60,000 bases of DNA. It comes from Symsagittifera roscoffensis. Lineage: Eukaryota; Xenacoelomorpha; Acoela; Convolutidae. The stretch covers positions 26,910,057 to 26,970,056 of the forward strand of contig NC_087070.1 of the NCBI RefSeq assembly GCF_963678635.1, given 5' to 3'. Position 1 is the first letter of the stretch; each line of letters opens with the position of its first letter. The notes under the pieces are model-generated. The model was not told the origin of the DNA and made no database searches. It saw only the letters and a list, made by a program, of their open reading frames with translations. Shown here in pieces: positions 1 to 12,100 of the stretch. The position numbers and the translations under genes are program-made.

Positions 1-183
1 GGTTCGTTTTGGAGGAGTCACTGTACCTGGGAAGTGTCATGTTTCCCCCTCCCTCTCCCCCGGAATTGGATCTCCCTGTTAAGAAGGCAGTCGTTTGCAG
101 CCCCCCTTGATGGTGGTCGTGTTGATGAGGGTGAATGTGGGGCGAGTGGTTTGTTTTCACTCCTTGTCGCAATAAATCGGGAC
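1..183 (-). CDS. robo: Robo exon: cytoplasmic, cut by the window edge
   Basis: An acceptor (tttccag) opens a frame that stays open for all 183 bases to the window edge and keeps the phase of the previous exon (phase 1). The product is rich in His, Gly and Ser, with a histidine-rich stretch (HPHQHDHH) and MTLPRYSDSS. It is presumably more of the cytoplasmic tail; the real exon end lies outside. Confidence 0.66.
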
Positions 184-3100
184 CTGGAAAGTTCGTCAAT
201 TCAATAGAAGTCATATGAACTCAAGGTGTGTTTTTATCAGTGGAGTGGCTTGACTACAATCAATATCAATGCACTTAAAAAGGAAAGTCACCGAAAGATA
301 ACGCCGTTTTCTGAATAGCTTACTTCATTAGAACTCCAAGATAATGTAAAGCTGCAACTACAAAAAACCTGTAAAGGACACAAAAAATGTTTTTAAGTTG
401 TCTTTAAGAGGCAAAATTATCGAAAAAGTACAGAAAATTAATGTCATTCAAAACGTGGATAAAAACTAAAGGTAAGTTAATTAGGTTCTCTGTGAAATCT
501 TGAATGGGAAATAATTCACTTACAGTTCTGCATGTTCTGAGTGTTATGCTGTGCCACATGACCCCCGCATTGTGAGCAGGGTCTAGTACCTCCCCAATGA
601 ACAGATCCAGTCGAAGACAACTGGCCCCCTCCGCCCACTACCCCTGCACCCCCTAATAGTCTGACTCCATTGCTGTCCCTGCTATGCTCCCCTTCTGGTC
701 CATGAAGGGCAAGTCTGTGTATGGAGCCAGACATGTCGTTGTTCCTGTGAACAGTTTTTCGTTTTTTGAATATATCTATATTTTAGGAAACACAGATGGT
801 GTTGTCAAATCCATGAAAACAAATCTTACGAAAACACTGCCCTTCAAGTGATTTGTCTTTTTGTTAGTTTTCGTTTTAAAAGTTTATAGGAATTAGTTTT
901 TTTAATTTTGGCAGCGAAGGCGTTGTTGCAAAACTTTTCTAGCCGGTCAGGCAAAAACTAACCTCGTAAAGCTATACTTAGGCTTCTTTTTGATTGCATA
1001 AAAGCAACATACTTGTTGGCGGCATTTGCAGAGTGACACTCGCTGTAGTGTAAGTATCTGGCCCTGTGGAACCTCCTGTAGAGCCAGAAGGCCACTACCA
1101 TCAGTACAGTCCATAGTATGACCCCCACTGTGGCCACGAACCATGTCTCACTCCAGAACCCACTCTCCTCACCAAGTCCTAATGAAACAAGGATAGCTGG
1201 TTAATGTGCAAGTAACACAGAATGTTCCGACCATAGTCGTAAAAAATACCAAAAAAAAACAATTTTTTAGAACTTGGGCATATTCGACAGTCATTATAAA
1301 ATAGGCAAATCGGAAAACTGTTTTTGTAAAAAATTGAATAGAAAACTAAAAACCATCATACAAAAAATCAAAAGGATGCTGGTACTTTTTGAAATTGAAA
1401 AAAAAATTTCTTATGTTTTTGATTCTCAAACTGGAGGAAACAAAACCAAAAATAAACGTTATTCGAGTAAAATTAACTTTTCACGGCTTAAAATAAGCAT
1501 AAATAAGCTATTTTAAGCCTGCTCGGTTACCTTATTTGCTCGACCATAAATCAGACCAAAATTTCAATGTGTTGTTTTTCTCGACACTGGGAAAAATTTC
1601 TCAAAATTTTCAAATGTTGCTTGAGTCACGACTGAAAGAGCTTTAATATAATATCTCTCGACATTTTCTGATGATTATTTGTGGTGCCTGATTTTGCGTG
1701 GAAAACAACAAAAAAAGAAAATAAGGATAGCCGGTTAATGTGCACGCAGCAAAGAATGCTCCTATTATAGTCTAAGAAATACAAAAAAGTGTTTTTTTTT
1801 AATTGTGTCATTTTTTTCTGCGTGGTGTAATGAACGGATCTGAACAAAAAAACTGGAAGCTAGGAAAATTGGACAGTCGTAGTTAAATAGCCAGACTGTA
1901 GAAAAATGGCTAACAAAACAAAAAAAAATGTCAAAAAAACTTCAAAAAATAATTTTTAAATTGGTTTTGCAGAACTTTTTTGGAGTCCATTTACAAATGG
2001 CGCTAAAAAACTCTGAAAACAACTTTACTTGAGTAAAACTAAGTTTTCACGGCCTAAATTTAAAAAAAAATAAGCTATTGTAAGCCTGCTCGCTCGCATT
2101 GTTCGCACGAAGTTGGACTAAAAATCAAAAATTTTAACCTTGCTTTTCTCGATACTGGGACATTTTTATGGAAATTTTTAAGGTCCTTCGAATCACGAAT
2201 GAAAGGGTTTTAATATGATATATCTCTCGACCCATTCCCGAAAATATTTGTGCTAGCTGATTTTGCGTGGAAAACAAAAAGAAAAGAAAAAAGAAAGAAA
2301 AAAAAACTAAAACCCACCCGAATACAAAATTTTTCCCCATTTTTCAGATTGTCAAAAAACTTAAAAGGATAACAATGAATTTTTTTTTCAAAATCTGGAA
2401 TCCTTGAATCACACTTTTCAATACTCTGCAGCAGGATATCCTATCCGTCAATCTATTTACATGCGACTTTCATTTACTGTGATTCACTATGATTGTACAA
2501 AATCTGTTTATACGCACAAAACCAAATGTTGAATAGAAATAACTAACAAATCTGGTGATACCTATATTTAAAAAGTTTATTTTTTTTGTTGAAAAACTAT
2601 TTTTTTGCGATTAATATGCATGTTATAAATGAGCTGATGTGTTTTTGAATTTTCTAAGGAGTTACAGAGTGAGGTATTGTTTACCAATGTTGACTTTGAC
2701 GATGGGGCTCTTGAGTCCGTGGCCAGGGACCTGGTTGAGTGCGGCTATCTGGAACCAGAGGTCGTCTATCTTGGGCAGCATCTGGTACGTGACCGAGTTG
2801 GTGTGGTTGTCCACTGTGTGGTTCTTTATGGTCTCCATCTCACTCGTGAACACCCAGATCTGGTAGCCTACACGCAAATGAATCATTTAGCACACGAATA
2901 CTAACAAGGGAGTACTCAGTTACTGTACAAGCACCTTATAATATACCAATCTTATTTTTATGAAGTTTTTTTAAAATTCAATTAATATCCTTTGTTTGAG
3001 TTGTTGCTTTGACTTTCTAAAGAAGTTATGGAACAAAATTTGTCAAGTATCATAAATTATTCAAAACAAAAATAAAACATAGTTTTTCATTATTAGATTG

Positions 3101-6100
3101 GGGAAAATTGCATTGGGGAAGATTGGGGAAAATTGCAATAAGTCATCATTTTGCATATTTAGGCTTATTAAAAATATCTTTTTAAACGGTGTATTGCTCT
3201 CTTAAAATAAATCACGATTAATTTGAAACAATAACTAGATTCAATAATTAACTACCTGTAAGAAAATCTGAATTCCAGTACTGTTTCGGAGGCGGAGACC
3301 ACGTGACCAGCAATGACGTCCGATTCTTACTCAGCACTGTTTTGATTTGAGTCGGCGACTCCGAGGGCAAGTCGGGAAGAGTCCTTGCATACACAGTTCG
3401 GGTTTCTTTTCCGACTGGAAAAGACTAGTGTTTTGTTCATCATTTTAGTCAAATTATTCATGGGTTGTAGAATAAAAAGATTGGCAAATTATAAATCAAT
3501 CAAATTATCATGAAATATAGAATCAAAAGAAAAAACTTGAATTCGATGGTTTTGAAGTCAGTAGATCAAAGGAACCTGAATGATGATGAAGCATGGTGAA
3601 GAAAGCCTGCACACTTAGTTCATATTCTGTGAATGGTCTGAGGTTTCCGAGCACGTATGCCCTGATTATGCTGTTGTCCACGTGGGCTATTGACTTGGAG
3701 AAAGCACTGCTTTTTTCCTTGTACATTATGTAGAATCCCTGAAAATGAATCAACTTGTCCACCTGGAAATCCATTTCAACCAGTGAAGTGGTCTTCATTT
3801 TGATTCGTAAAATGACTGAAGCTTCCCATTAGTATTATATTTTAATCTCAAGATTAAAACTTTAATCTAGCTAGAACTCTGATTAAAATTAAATTGAAAT
3901 CCTTCAAGTTCTTTGATTAGCGTTATATGATGAATAATTATGATCAAAGATACATTTCTAATTTGGCTTATAGTTTCTTCCACAACTTTCTAAAAAGTTT
4001 ATTAAGTTTTTTGAAAATTTTGCAACTTCGCAAACGTTAGCGAGAAAGCGGCAAAAGGAGCTTTAAAAATTTAAATGCACAAAAAAGTTGCCAGTAATCA
4101 TTTGGAGAGTAATAAACTAAAGGCAAAAACAATATCTTATTTGCATGTAATAAACTGGATTATATAAAAGCCCTTTGTGTATAAATTGTGGAGTTCAAAA
4201 GTCTCGCTAAACAGAATAAATTATGAAGAAAATTTTCTGATATGGAATTTTCATTCCGACCGTTAAAAAAGGGGGAAGAACTTTGTGTTCGGGTGTGTTA
4301 TAGTTTTTGATCCGACCATTGAAAATGGAGAAGAATTTTGTATTCGGATCTGCTATATTTTGTTCTTTTTGTTTTCCACGCAAATCATGTACCAAAAATA
4401 AACCACATTAAAAAAACTTCAATTTTTATCTCATTTCGAGCGAATAAAGCGAGCAAGCATTCTTCTTTTAATTGCTTGAAAGCTTACAATAGTTAATTTA
4501 AAACGTAAAAACTTAGTTTTACTTGAGTAACGTCCGTTTATTTAGAGTATTTTAGCAACTTTTCAGAATCAAAATGTTCAAAAAATTCAAGAAACTGCAA
4601 AAATTTGTCGATATTTTTTTTTGATTTTTTTGGTTTTCTTGTAATTTTTCTACAAAAATTGTTTTTCATTTTGCTTATTTTACTATGAATGTCAAATATA
4701 GCTACTCTCCACTTTTTTTTGTTCATCTCTTTTTTATCAAACCACACCGAGAAATAAAAAGACAATAATTTGAAAAAAAAAACTTTGTATTTTCTGAAGA
4801 CTAAGGTCGGAACATTCTACTACAAGTATAACAGCAACCGTCTATCATTGTTTCTCTTTTTGTTTGTTTTTAATTTCCACGCAAACTCAGGTGCGATTTT
4901 TGATTTTTCGTCTAATTTTGAGCGAGCAGGCTTATGATAGAAAGATAGTCGCAAGCTAGCATTAAATAAGCCATAGTTTTTTCTCACTCATGACGTAAAA
5001 AATTTTACAAAATTAGTTTTCAAAAATTTTTAGCGCCATTTTGGAAATTAAAATTTTTGAAGGAGTTTATTTTTCAATATACCTAATTTTACTATGAAGA
5101 ACGGAAATGCCTAACTTTTTGTCTTTCATTCAGATCCCTTCATATCACTACGCACAAAAAAAACTGAAATAATTTTAAATTTTTTTTTCGTAGTTTTTCA
5201 TCAATATCGTCAGAACATTCTGTGCTACTTGCCCAGCAACGTGCTAATCTTGTTTTTTATGTTAATGTAAAAAGCAAACGCTTTTTTTGGTTCAGTTAAT
5301 GAATTAAAAGGCGTCATCTGTGTTAAATGCTTTTTCGGTTGAATCGAATTTAAAAAAAGCAGAGCCTGCTATAAAATTTTACTGCATATGAAATTAAATT
5401 GCCAATGCTGCATGATCTGCAGAAAAGACACCAAAAGCAGACAGCTAGAATTCGCGACTTAGGTTGGGAAAAAGTTGCCATGTATTTTTAAACTACACTT
5501 CACTTGTGTAAACCTTAGTCGTTTTATCTAGAACTTTTTTTAAAGTCTTGAAATAAAATTCAGAAAATTTAGAAGTTTCGTCATTGTATTTAGAATTTTT
5601 TACGCTTGCGATTAGTAAAATTTATCAAATTGGAACTTTTTATGTGAGCAAATTGTTTGAGCAAACCTCCGAATCATTTCGTCAACTCTTTTGTCCGGTT
5701 TCGTCAATTCCGAACTTTGGCAACTCCGATTTTGTAAAATTTCATTTTTAATCGCTTCAAAAAGTTTATTCGACCTGAACGGTTGCGGTGTGAAAAAAAT
5801 CGGCTCAATTACCTCATTTTCCTCTTAAAGGGTAAAAAAAAGAGCTTCTTTTACATGTATGTGATCTTCGAAAAACACTCAAAACTTTTTAAACTCGACG
5901 CGTATGTCTGCCCAACTATTATCGGCTTCGTTTCTTCTGTTTTAATGCTAATTCTAGCTGGCAATTAATCTCCTTGAAAGTATTTTCTCGGTATAAACAA
6001 GACAAACAAAGTTCAACTTCTGAAAAAAAGTTGGTTTTTTGACACTTTGCAAAGTATTTGTCCGATTAAGCGGCTTTATCTCCTGTTTCTGTTGGCTAGA

Positions 6101-9100
6101 TTGCCATTGCCATGATGTATCTTTACTGCATCAAACTGGTACCAAGCTCTGATTCGCTCTCTGCGTATAATCTTGGTGTCTATCGGTGAGCCAGTGTGAA
6201 TGCACCTTTTTCTTCCGGTCGCGTCATTGAAAGTGACCGGAGAAACTATGGATTAGTTTTTTTCGTTCAATTTTGACTAGCGCAAAAAGAGCTGCTAGGG
6301 GTTCAAATGAAATATCATTTGCAATTTTTTTTGATATTGATGTCGAATCGCATTAAAAATTTCAAAACCGTTGTCTGATTGTAAAAACATTTGAATGGAA
6401 TCTTTTTCATCTTTAAACTTTTTGGTTCAATGTTCTGTGCAATTTGCACAACAACCGGCCATCCTTCATCCGAAATCATTAATTCGCATACCGTGATGTA
6501 TTGTGTGTTCCTGGCCACATCCCAGGCCAGTCTGACTGCGGTGGAGTTGAGTGGGAGTGGTTCTTGTAGTTCCACCCCCGCAGACAGAATCTGTTTCTGC
6601 ACCAGTGCTGTGTTGTTGTACATCTGGTGCTGACCCAACTCCGCCTCCGACTGCGGGATGTCTAGAAAAGTTTCAAAATATGATAAAATGTGCCAAAAAC
6701 TTAGTCGACAAGGCGAATTTAAGACAAAAGTTTTCGTTGTTAACAACGTAAAAAACGCTCAGTTCAGTTGACGCATCTTGTTTACCCTTGCGATAAACAA
6801 GGGTATTGCAACCGGGTACTTGACTTTTTCCCCGTAAATAACTTTGTACACAGGACTCTTTTCATCTGGACTCATTTTCTGGAAGAATCTTAGCTACAAA
6901 TTTACCATGCTAAAAATATTTTGTGCTTGTTGTCATTTTAAATTAGTGTCATGTTCAAAATTATCTTTTTATTTAGTTAGTAACTTTACCAACTCGACTT
7001 GTTAAATTTTTTTCTTTATTGTTCTTTTCCTTTTTTCCGGCTTGATAGATTTCGGCTTATATTATATCGGCTTAGTCGCCTCATTTTGCTTCGTTCGATG
7101 AGCAATTTTTTTTGAATTTTCTGCAGCTTATTTTATATATTTTTCTGGCTTAATAAGTTTCACCCTATATTATATCGGTTTTGTGCCTCATATTGCGTCG
7201 GCTGAGAAGCGAAAAAGCTTTTGTCTGTAAGTGGGTGGCTTTTGAGGGTGAAGAGGACTTAATAACTTTTTATTAGTCTTAATCTTTTTGAATGTTTTTT
7301 TTTTGGCTTTTTGTTTTTCTTATTTTTTTGGCTGAATAGGTTTCGTCCTTATGCTTAGTGGTCTCATATGATTTTAATTTTCTAAAAAGTGTGTGTGTGT
7401 CTATTGAGGGTGAGGGGAACATATTAAAGTTTTATACGCCTGGGTCAATTTTTTCCAGCTTAAAGGGTTTTTGCTAAGGTATTTTCGGCTTTGTTACCGC
7501 TTGGTAAATTTTTTTCCTAGCTAACTTTACATCTTATTGTCTTGGCACGTTTTTTGTTTCTATATTTTCCGATTTTTTTTACTTAGCGACTTTCTTCTTT
7601 TGTATCACAAGTGGTGCGAAGCTCAGCTTCGCTTCTGTGTGAATCATTTATTTTGTCATTTGTCATTATTTTGTCTTTCTCACGGGTTTGAACCTCTCAC
7701 CAACCAAAGGGTCCCCCTTGGTATTATGTTATGACATCAATTTCAGACCGAACAACGCAAAAATTTTCTGAAGACGCCTTCGGCGTCAATATATACAAAC
7801 TTTGAAGGCGAGTGTGCTGAATTTTTTTGGTCAAAGTTTTCCAAAAAGTGCTCAAAAACAGCTTTTCCGAAACAGCTTTTCCGAAAAAACAGCTTTTACG
7901 AATATATATTTTTAAACTAATTCTGCAGCTTTAAATCATTTGGACTTTTTCCCTTACATGTAAAAATACAACTTGAATATAAGAAAACAAATTGTAAAAA
8001 AAAATCAATATACCTTTCGGTTTTTTCTTGAAGAGATTTTTTATTAAGTGCGCAAAAACTTTTGCACAGGGTTCTGATTTATTTAATTGTTACAAGTGTG
8101 GTCGGAGCATTGTCTCCACACCCGCACAGCAACCGGTTACTCTCGTATTGCAATTGAATGGTTGCCTTAACTTTGAACATGCGCTTCGATGTTTTCTTCG
8201 GATTTTCACCTTGCATTGTCATTTTTACTCGTGGAATGATTTTAGACTCCCCTTACAAAACTCTGTTTGAGGAAACCTTATTTCTTGTACAAATTGTGAT
8301 TGCTTACGAGCGAGGAACAGTCCCTCAGATATCTTGCTGGGTGTGCCCACTCCGAATCTGTTCTGTGCCCTGACAAGGAAGAAATACTTCCTGTTGGAGG
8401 AGAGGTCTGCCAGAATGGCCCTGGTAGAAGGAGAGTCAGTCTCCACCACCTTCCACGAGTCAAGCTCATCACTGCATAAACAAAAACAAACATGAGAGGG
8501 TTGATTTAACTTTAATTATCTTAAGTTGTTCTGTAGAGCTTATCATTCTTTTTAACTTTGAGATATTGTTCCTAGCTCAATATTGCTAAGGGTCACATCC
8601 AAGTAAGACTCTCAGTAATGTCACTAATGCTTCACTTGGTGAAATATGAAGTTGGATTTCAAGATGAACTTGCATCTAAATTTCTTACTGTGTCTAAATT
8701 CTCGAACAGCAAGAAGTCTAAGCTATTATTCATAAATCACTGCTAATTTATGGTTGTCAGGCTTAGATCATTTATCCAACATATCCAATGGTCCAACATA
8801 TTTTTCAGCTTTGAACGGAGAACCGCTGCTAAAAACGGTTGGATCCTTTTTTTATTAGCTGCGTTTTTGGTGATAAATGGTAAATGATGGTAACAATTGT
8901 ATCATTTGGCAGTTGCCAATGATGATTCTACTCACTGATAGTATTCTATCCTGTAGATGGGGGGCTGTGAGACGATGATTTCATTTGGGGAGGGAGGGGG
9001 TCTGTTCCACTCCAATAAGATGGCACTGCTGTTTATCACTATCCCGAGGGGGGCTGACGGCTCCCCAGGCACACGCGCAACAGGGGGACTGTAGCGGTCT

Positions 9101-12100
9101 GAAAATTTACTTTAACCAGAGATCAGAGACTTTGAGTTACAAATAGAAACTTTACAGAACCGGCTGTTGTGTTAGTCATGTGGTGATTTTGGTATGTTCA
9201 AATACACAGGAAAAAAATTTTAACGTAAGTTTTAAGAAGCTTTACATTAAAGCATTTAAATATTAATTGAATTATCGCAAAGTTTTGATCGAAAGTGTAC
9301 AGTTATACTAACTGAGAGGCGAGTACTTGATGGTGGCACTGCATTCGGCATGTCCATATTCAGTTGTCGCACGACAAGTATAGACCCCATCATCCTCGCC
9401 CGTCTTCTTGAACCGAAAGATGCGCAGTTGGCTGCTCGTTTTGTTATTGGACACGAGAAAGCGCATGTCAGTGGGCGGAAGCAGCTTTCCGTCTCGTAGC
9501 CAATCAAATTTCACCTCTGAGTCTTGGTGTTTGGGCTGCTGCACGAGTGAACAAATGGACTCCCAGTAGCTGAGCTGGCTGGAGGTTAAATTCGCATTCG
9601 TGGGACACACTTTGAAAATCGGTGGGAAGTTGGGCATCTCTGAAATTATGCAATGGTTCATTATCATAGGAGAACTCTGAGCATCAATGATTAAAATTTC
9701 CTATAACAAACGTTTTGATTCAGTCCAGATATCAAGTCGCTCTCGTTTTGATCAAATGCTGTAAACCTTCGTCAACTTGTCTGATTGGACGATAAACATT
9801 GATAGTCAGAATTATTTTTAAAAAAATAGTTAATTAAACTCTTCGTGCAATTTTTTCCAGTCGTTTGTAGCTGAATGGTTTTAACAGCAGAGAAATGAAT
9901 TTATTTTTTCTACTGAAAGTAGTGACTGACTGTAAAGGAAAGTAATTACTCACTTTTTACAGTGACCTGCACAGTGGCTGTGAGTTGTCCGTGTCCATTA
10001 TTGCCAACACACTTGTACTTGCCCATGTTGTTGGGTTGGAAGTGGGAGATGTGAAGAGTACCGTCTGCATCCACTCTCCTGTTCCCTGCCTCCTGGTCCA
10101 TGAAGATGATACTGCCCTCGTTGTCCTGCAAACAACCACGCAACCCCCCTTTAAATAACAGACTATTTATGCCAATTAATCCTTCTACAAATCAATTTCA
10201 GAACAAAATAAACGTTTTCTAGATTTATTACATATATCAGAAAATTAATTGCCAAATTTGACACTTTTCAATTTTCAATTGACAGGAAAGGATCCAAGAA
10301 CGGAGCATTTGATCCATATAAATTAATAGGATCTTTATATTTCCAGGCAGCGGTTATCTCGAATACATGTTATTGCAGCTCCTAAAACTAAAAGCATTTG
10401 AGCTTTCAGAAAACTGAAAATTCTCAAAAATGATGCTTGCCTCCCAGAAGACATTCACGGTTGGACTGCCCTCCATCTTGCACGGGATCCTCACTGACTC
10501 ATTCACTGACAACTCTTCAGAGGCAGGTGGCTCAATGATGAATCTAGGGGGCTCTAAACAATCCAGATATTAATTATTCGGCCACAGCCTGGCCGATTTC
10601 GGCTGCTATAATGGTACCACGTCAAAGTTTTAGAACGACAACGACTTTGTGTCGCAAAAAAGCATCGAACATCAAATTGACTCACTCTGGAATAAAGGGA
10701 AAAGAGAAAAGACAAAATCACCTACCACAATGATTGGACTGGGTTGAGTGATATATCATATTAAAACCCTTACAGTCGTGATTCCAAGCACATAAAAAAA
10801 CTTTCAAATAAATTTTCCCAGTGTTGAGAAAAACCGGTTTGAAATTTTTGGTTTTTTGTTTTATTTCGAGCGAATAAAGCGAGCGAGCAGCCTTATTTTA
10901 ATTCCTTGAAAGCTTACAAAAGCTTAATTGAAAACGTAAAAATGTAGCTTTACTTGGGTAACGTTAGTTTACTTTGAATACTTTAGCGATTTTTTATAAC
11001 CAAAATTTTCAAAAATTCAAAACAATGCAAACAATTTTTTGATTTTTTTGTTTTTCTAATTTTTCTACAAAAAATGTTCTTCAATTTGCTTATTTTGGCA
11101 TGACTGTCGAATATAGCTAATCCTCAGTTTATAGTTCAGCTCCTTTCATCACACTACGCCGGAAAAAATGACAAACATTTGAAAAAACTTCGTTGTATTT
11201 TTTAAGACTATGATGGGAACATTCTGTGCTACTTGCACAGTAACCGGCTATCCTTGTTATTATTGTTCCGACTTTCGATACGAAAGTAACCGAATATTTG
11301 TGCTCGGGGTGGGTTTTTTTTCTTGAAACAAATTTCGACTTTTTAGTTTGCCATTTTTGACGGAATTTTTTTTATATCGATCGAAAGGTGTTGTTGTCCT
11401 GAGCTTAAATTTGAAAAGATACTTTACCTGTGATCATTTTTCCAAACGTTATGGGGGTTTAAAGATTGGCATTTTGGCCAATTTGGGACAATTAACGCGC
11501 GATAAATTTCGCGCTATTAACGCGTCTGCGGAGATTTAATCCGTTCTAGAAATCGTTCCAAATTGGTTGAAATAAGCTTAATTGATTGTTACTAGCAGCA
11601 AAATCTATTCTTTTGTGTTTTATATGGCGTGTGGGGGGATGATTTTCATAAAAAAGTTCAAATTTCAGAAAAAAATTTCATTTTGTTTTATTCAATGTTT
11701 TCATGTTATTACTGCTCCATAAACCTTAAAAGGCAGTCGGAACATTCAGGGCTTCGCCATGATACGAGCAGTCTTGTTAAGTATTCGGTAAGATATCGTT
11801 ATTCATTGCATTTTATTCCTTATCAATTCCGCAATTTCTGCTATTAAGTCGATTTTTTCAGCATTGAATTGAAGTTTTCTTTTGCCAGAACTATCTACCG
11901 TGGAGAGGTCAGTGAGTTGAAAAAAGAGTTGAAAAGGAAATATGGCTTAATCGTTTTGGATTTGAAAGTGCAGTTTACCTGATACGACTATCTCTATTTC
12001 GATTGTAGCTTGGCCGACAGTGTTGTTGGCATAGCAGATGTACTTCCCATTGTCACTCTTGTCAGCATTGTCTATCTTCAGAAGAGCATGTCTGTCTTTG

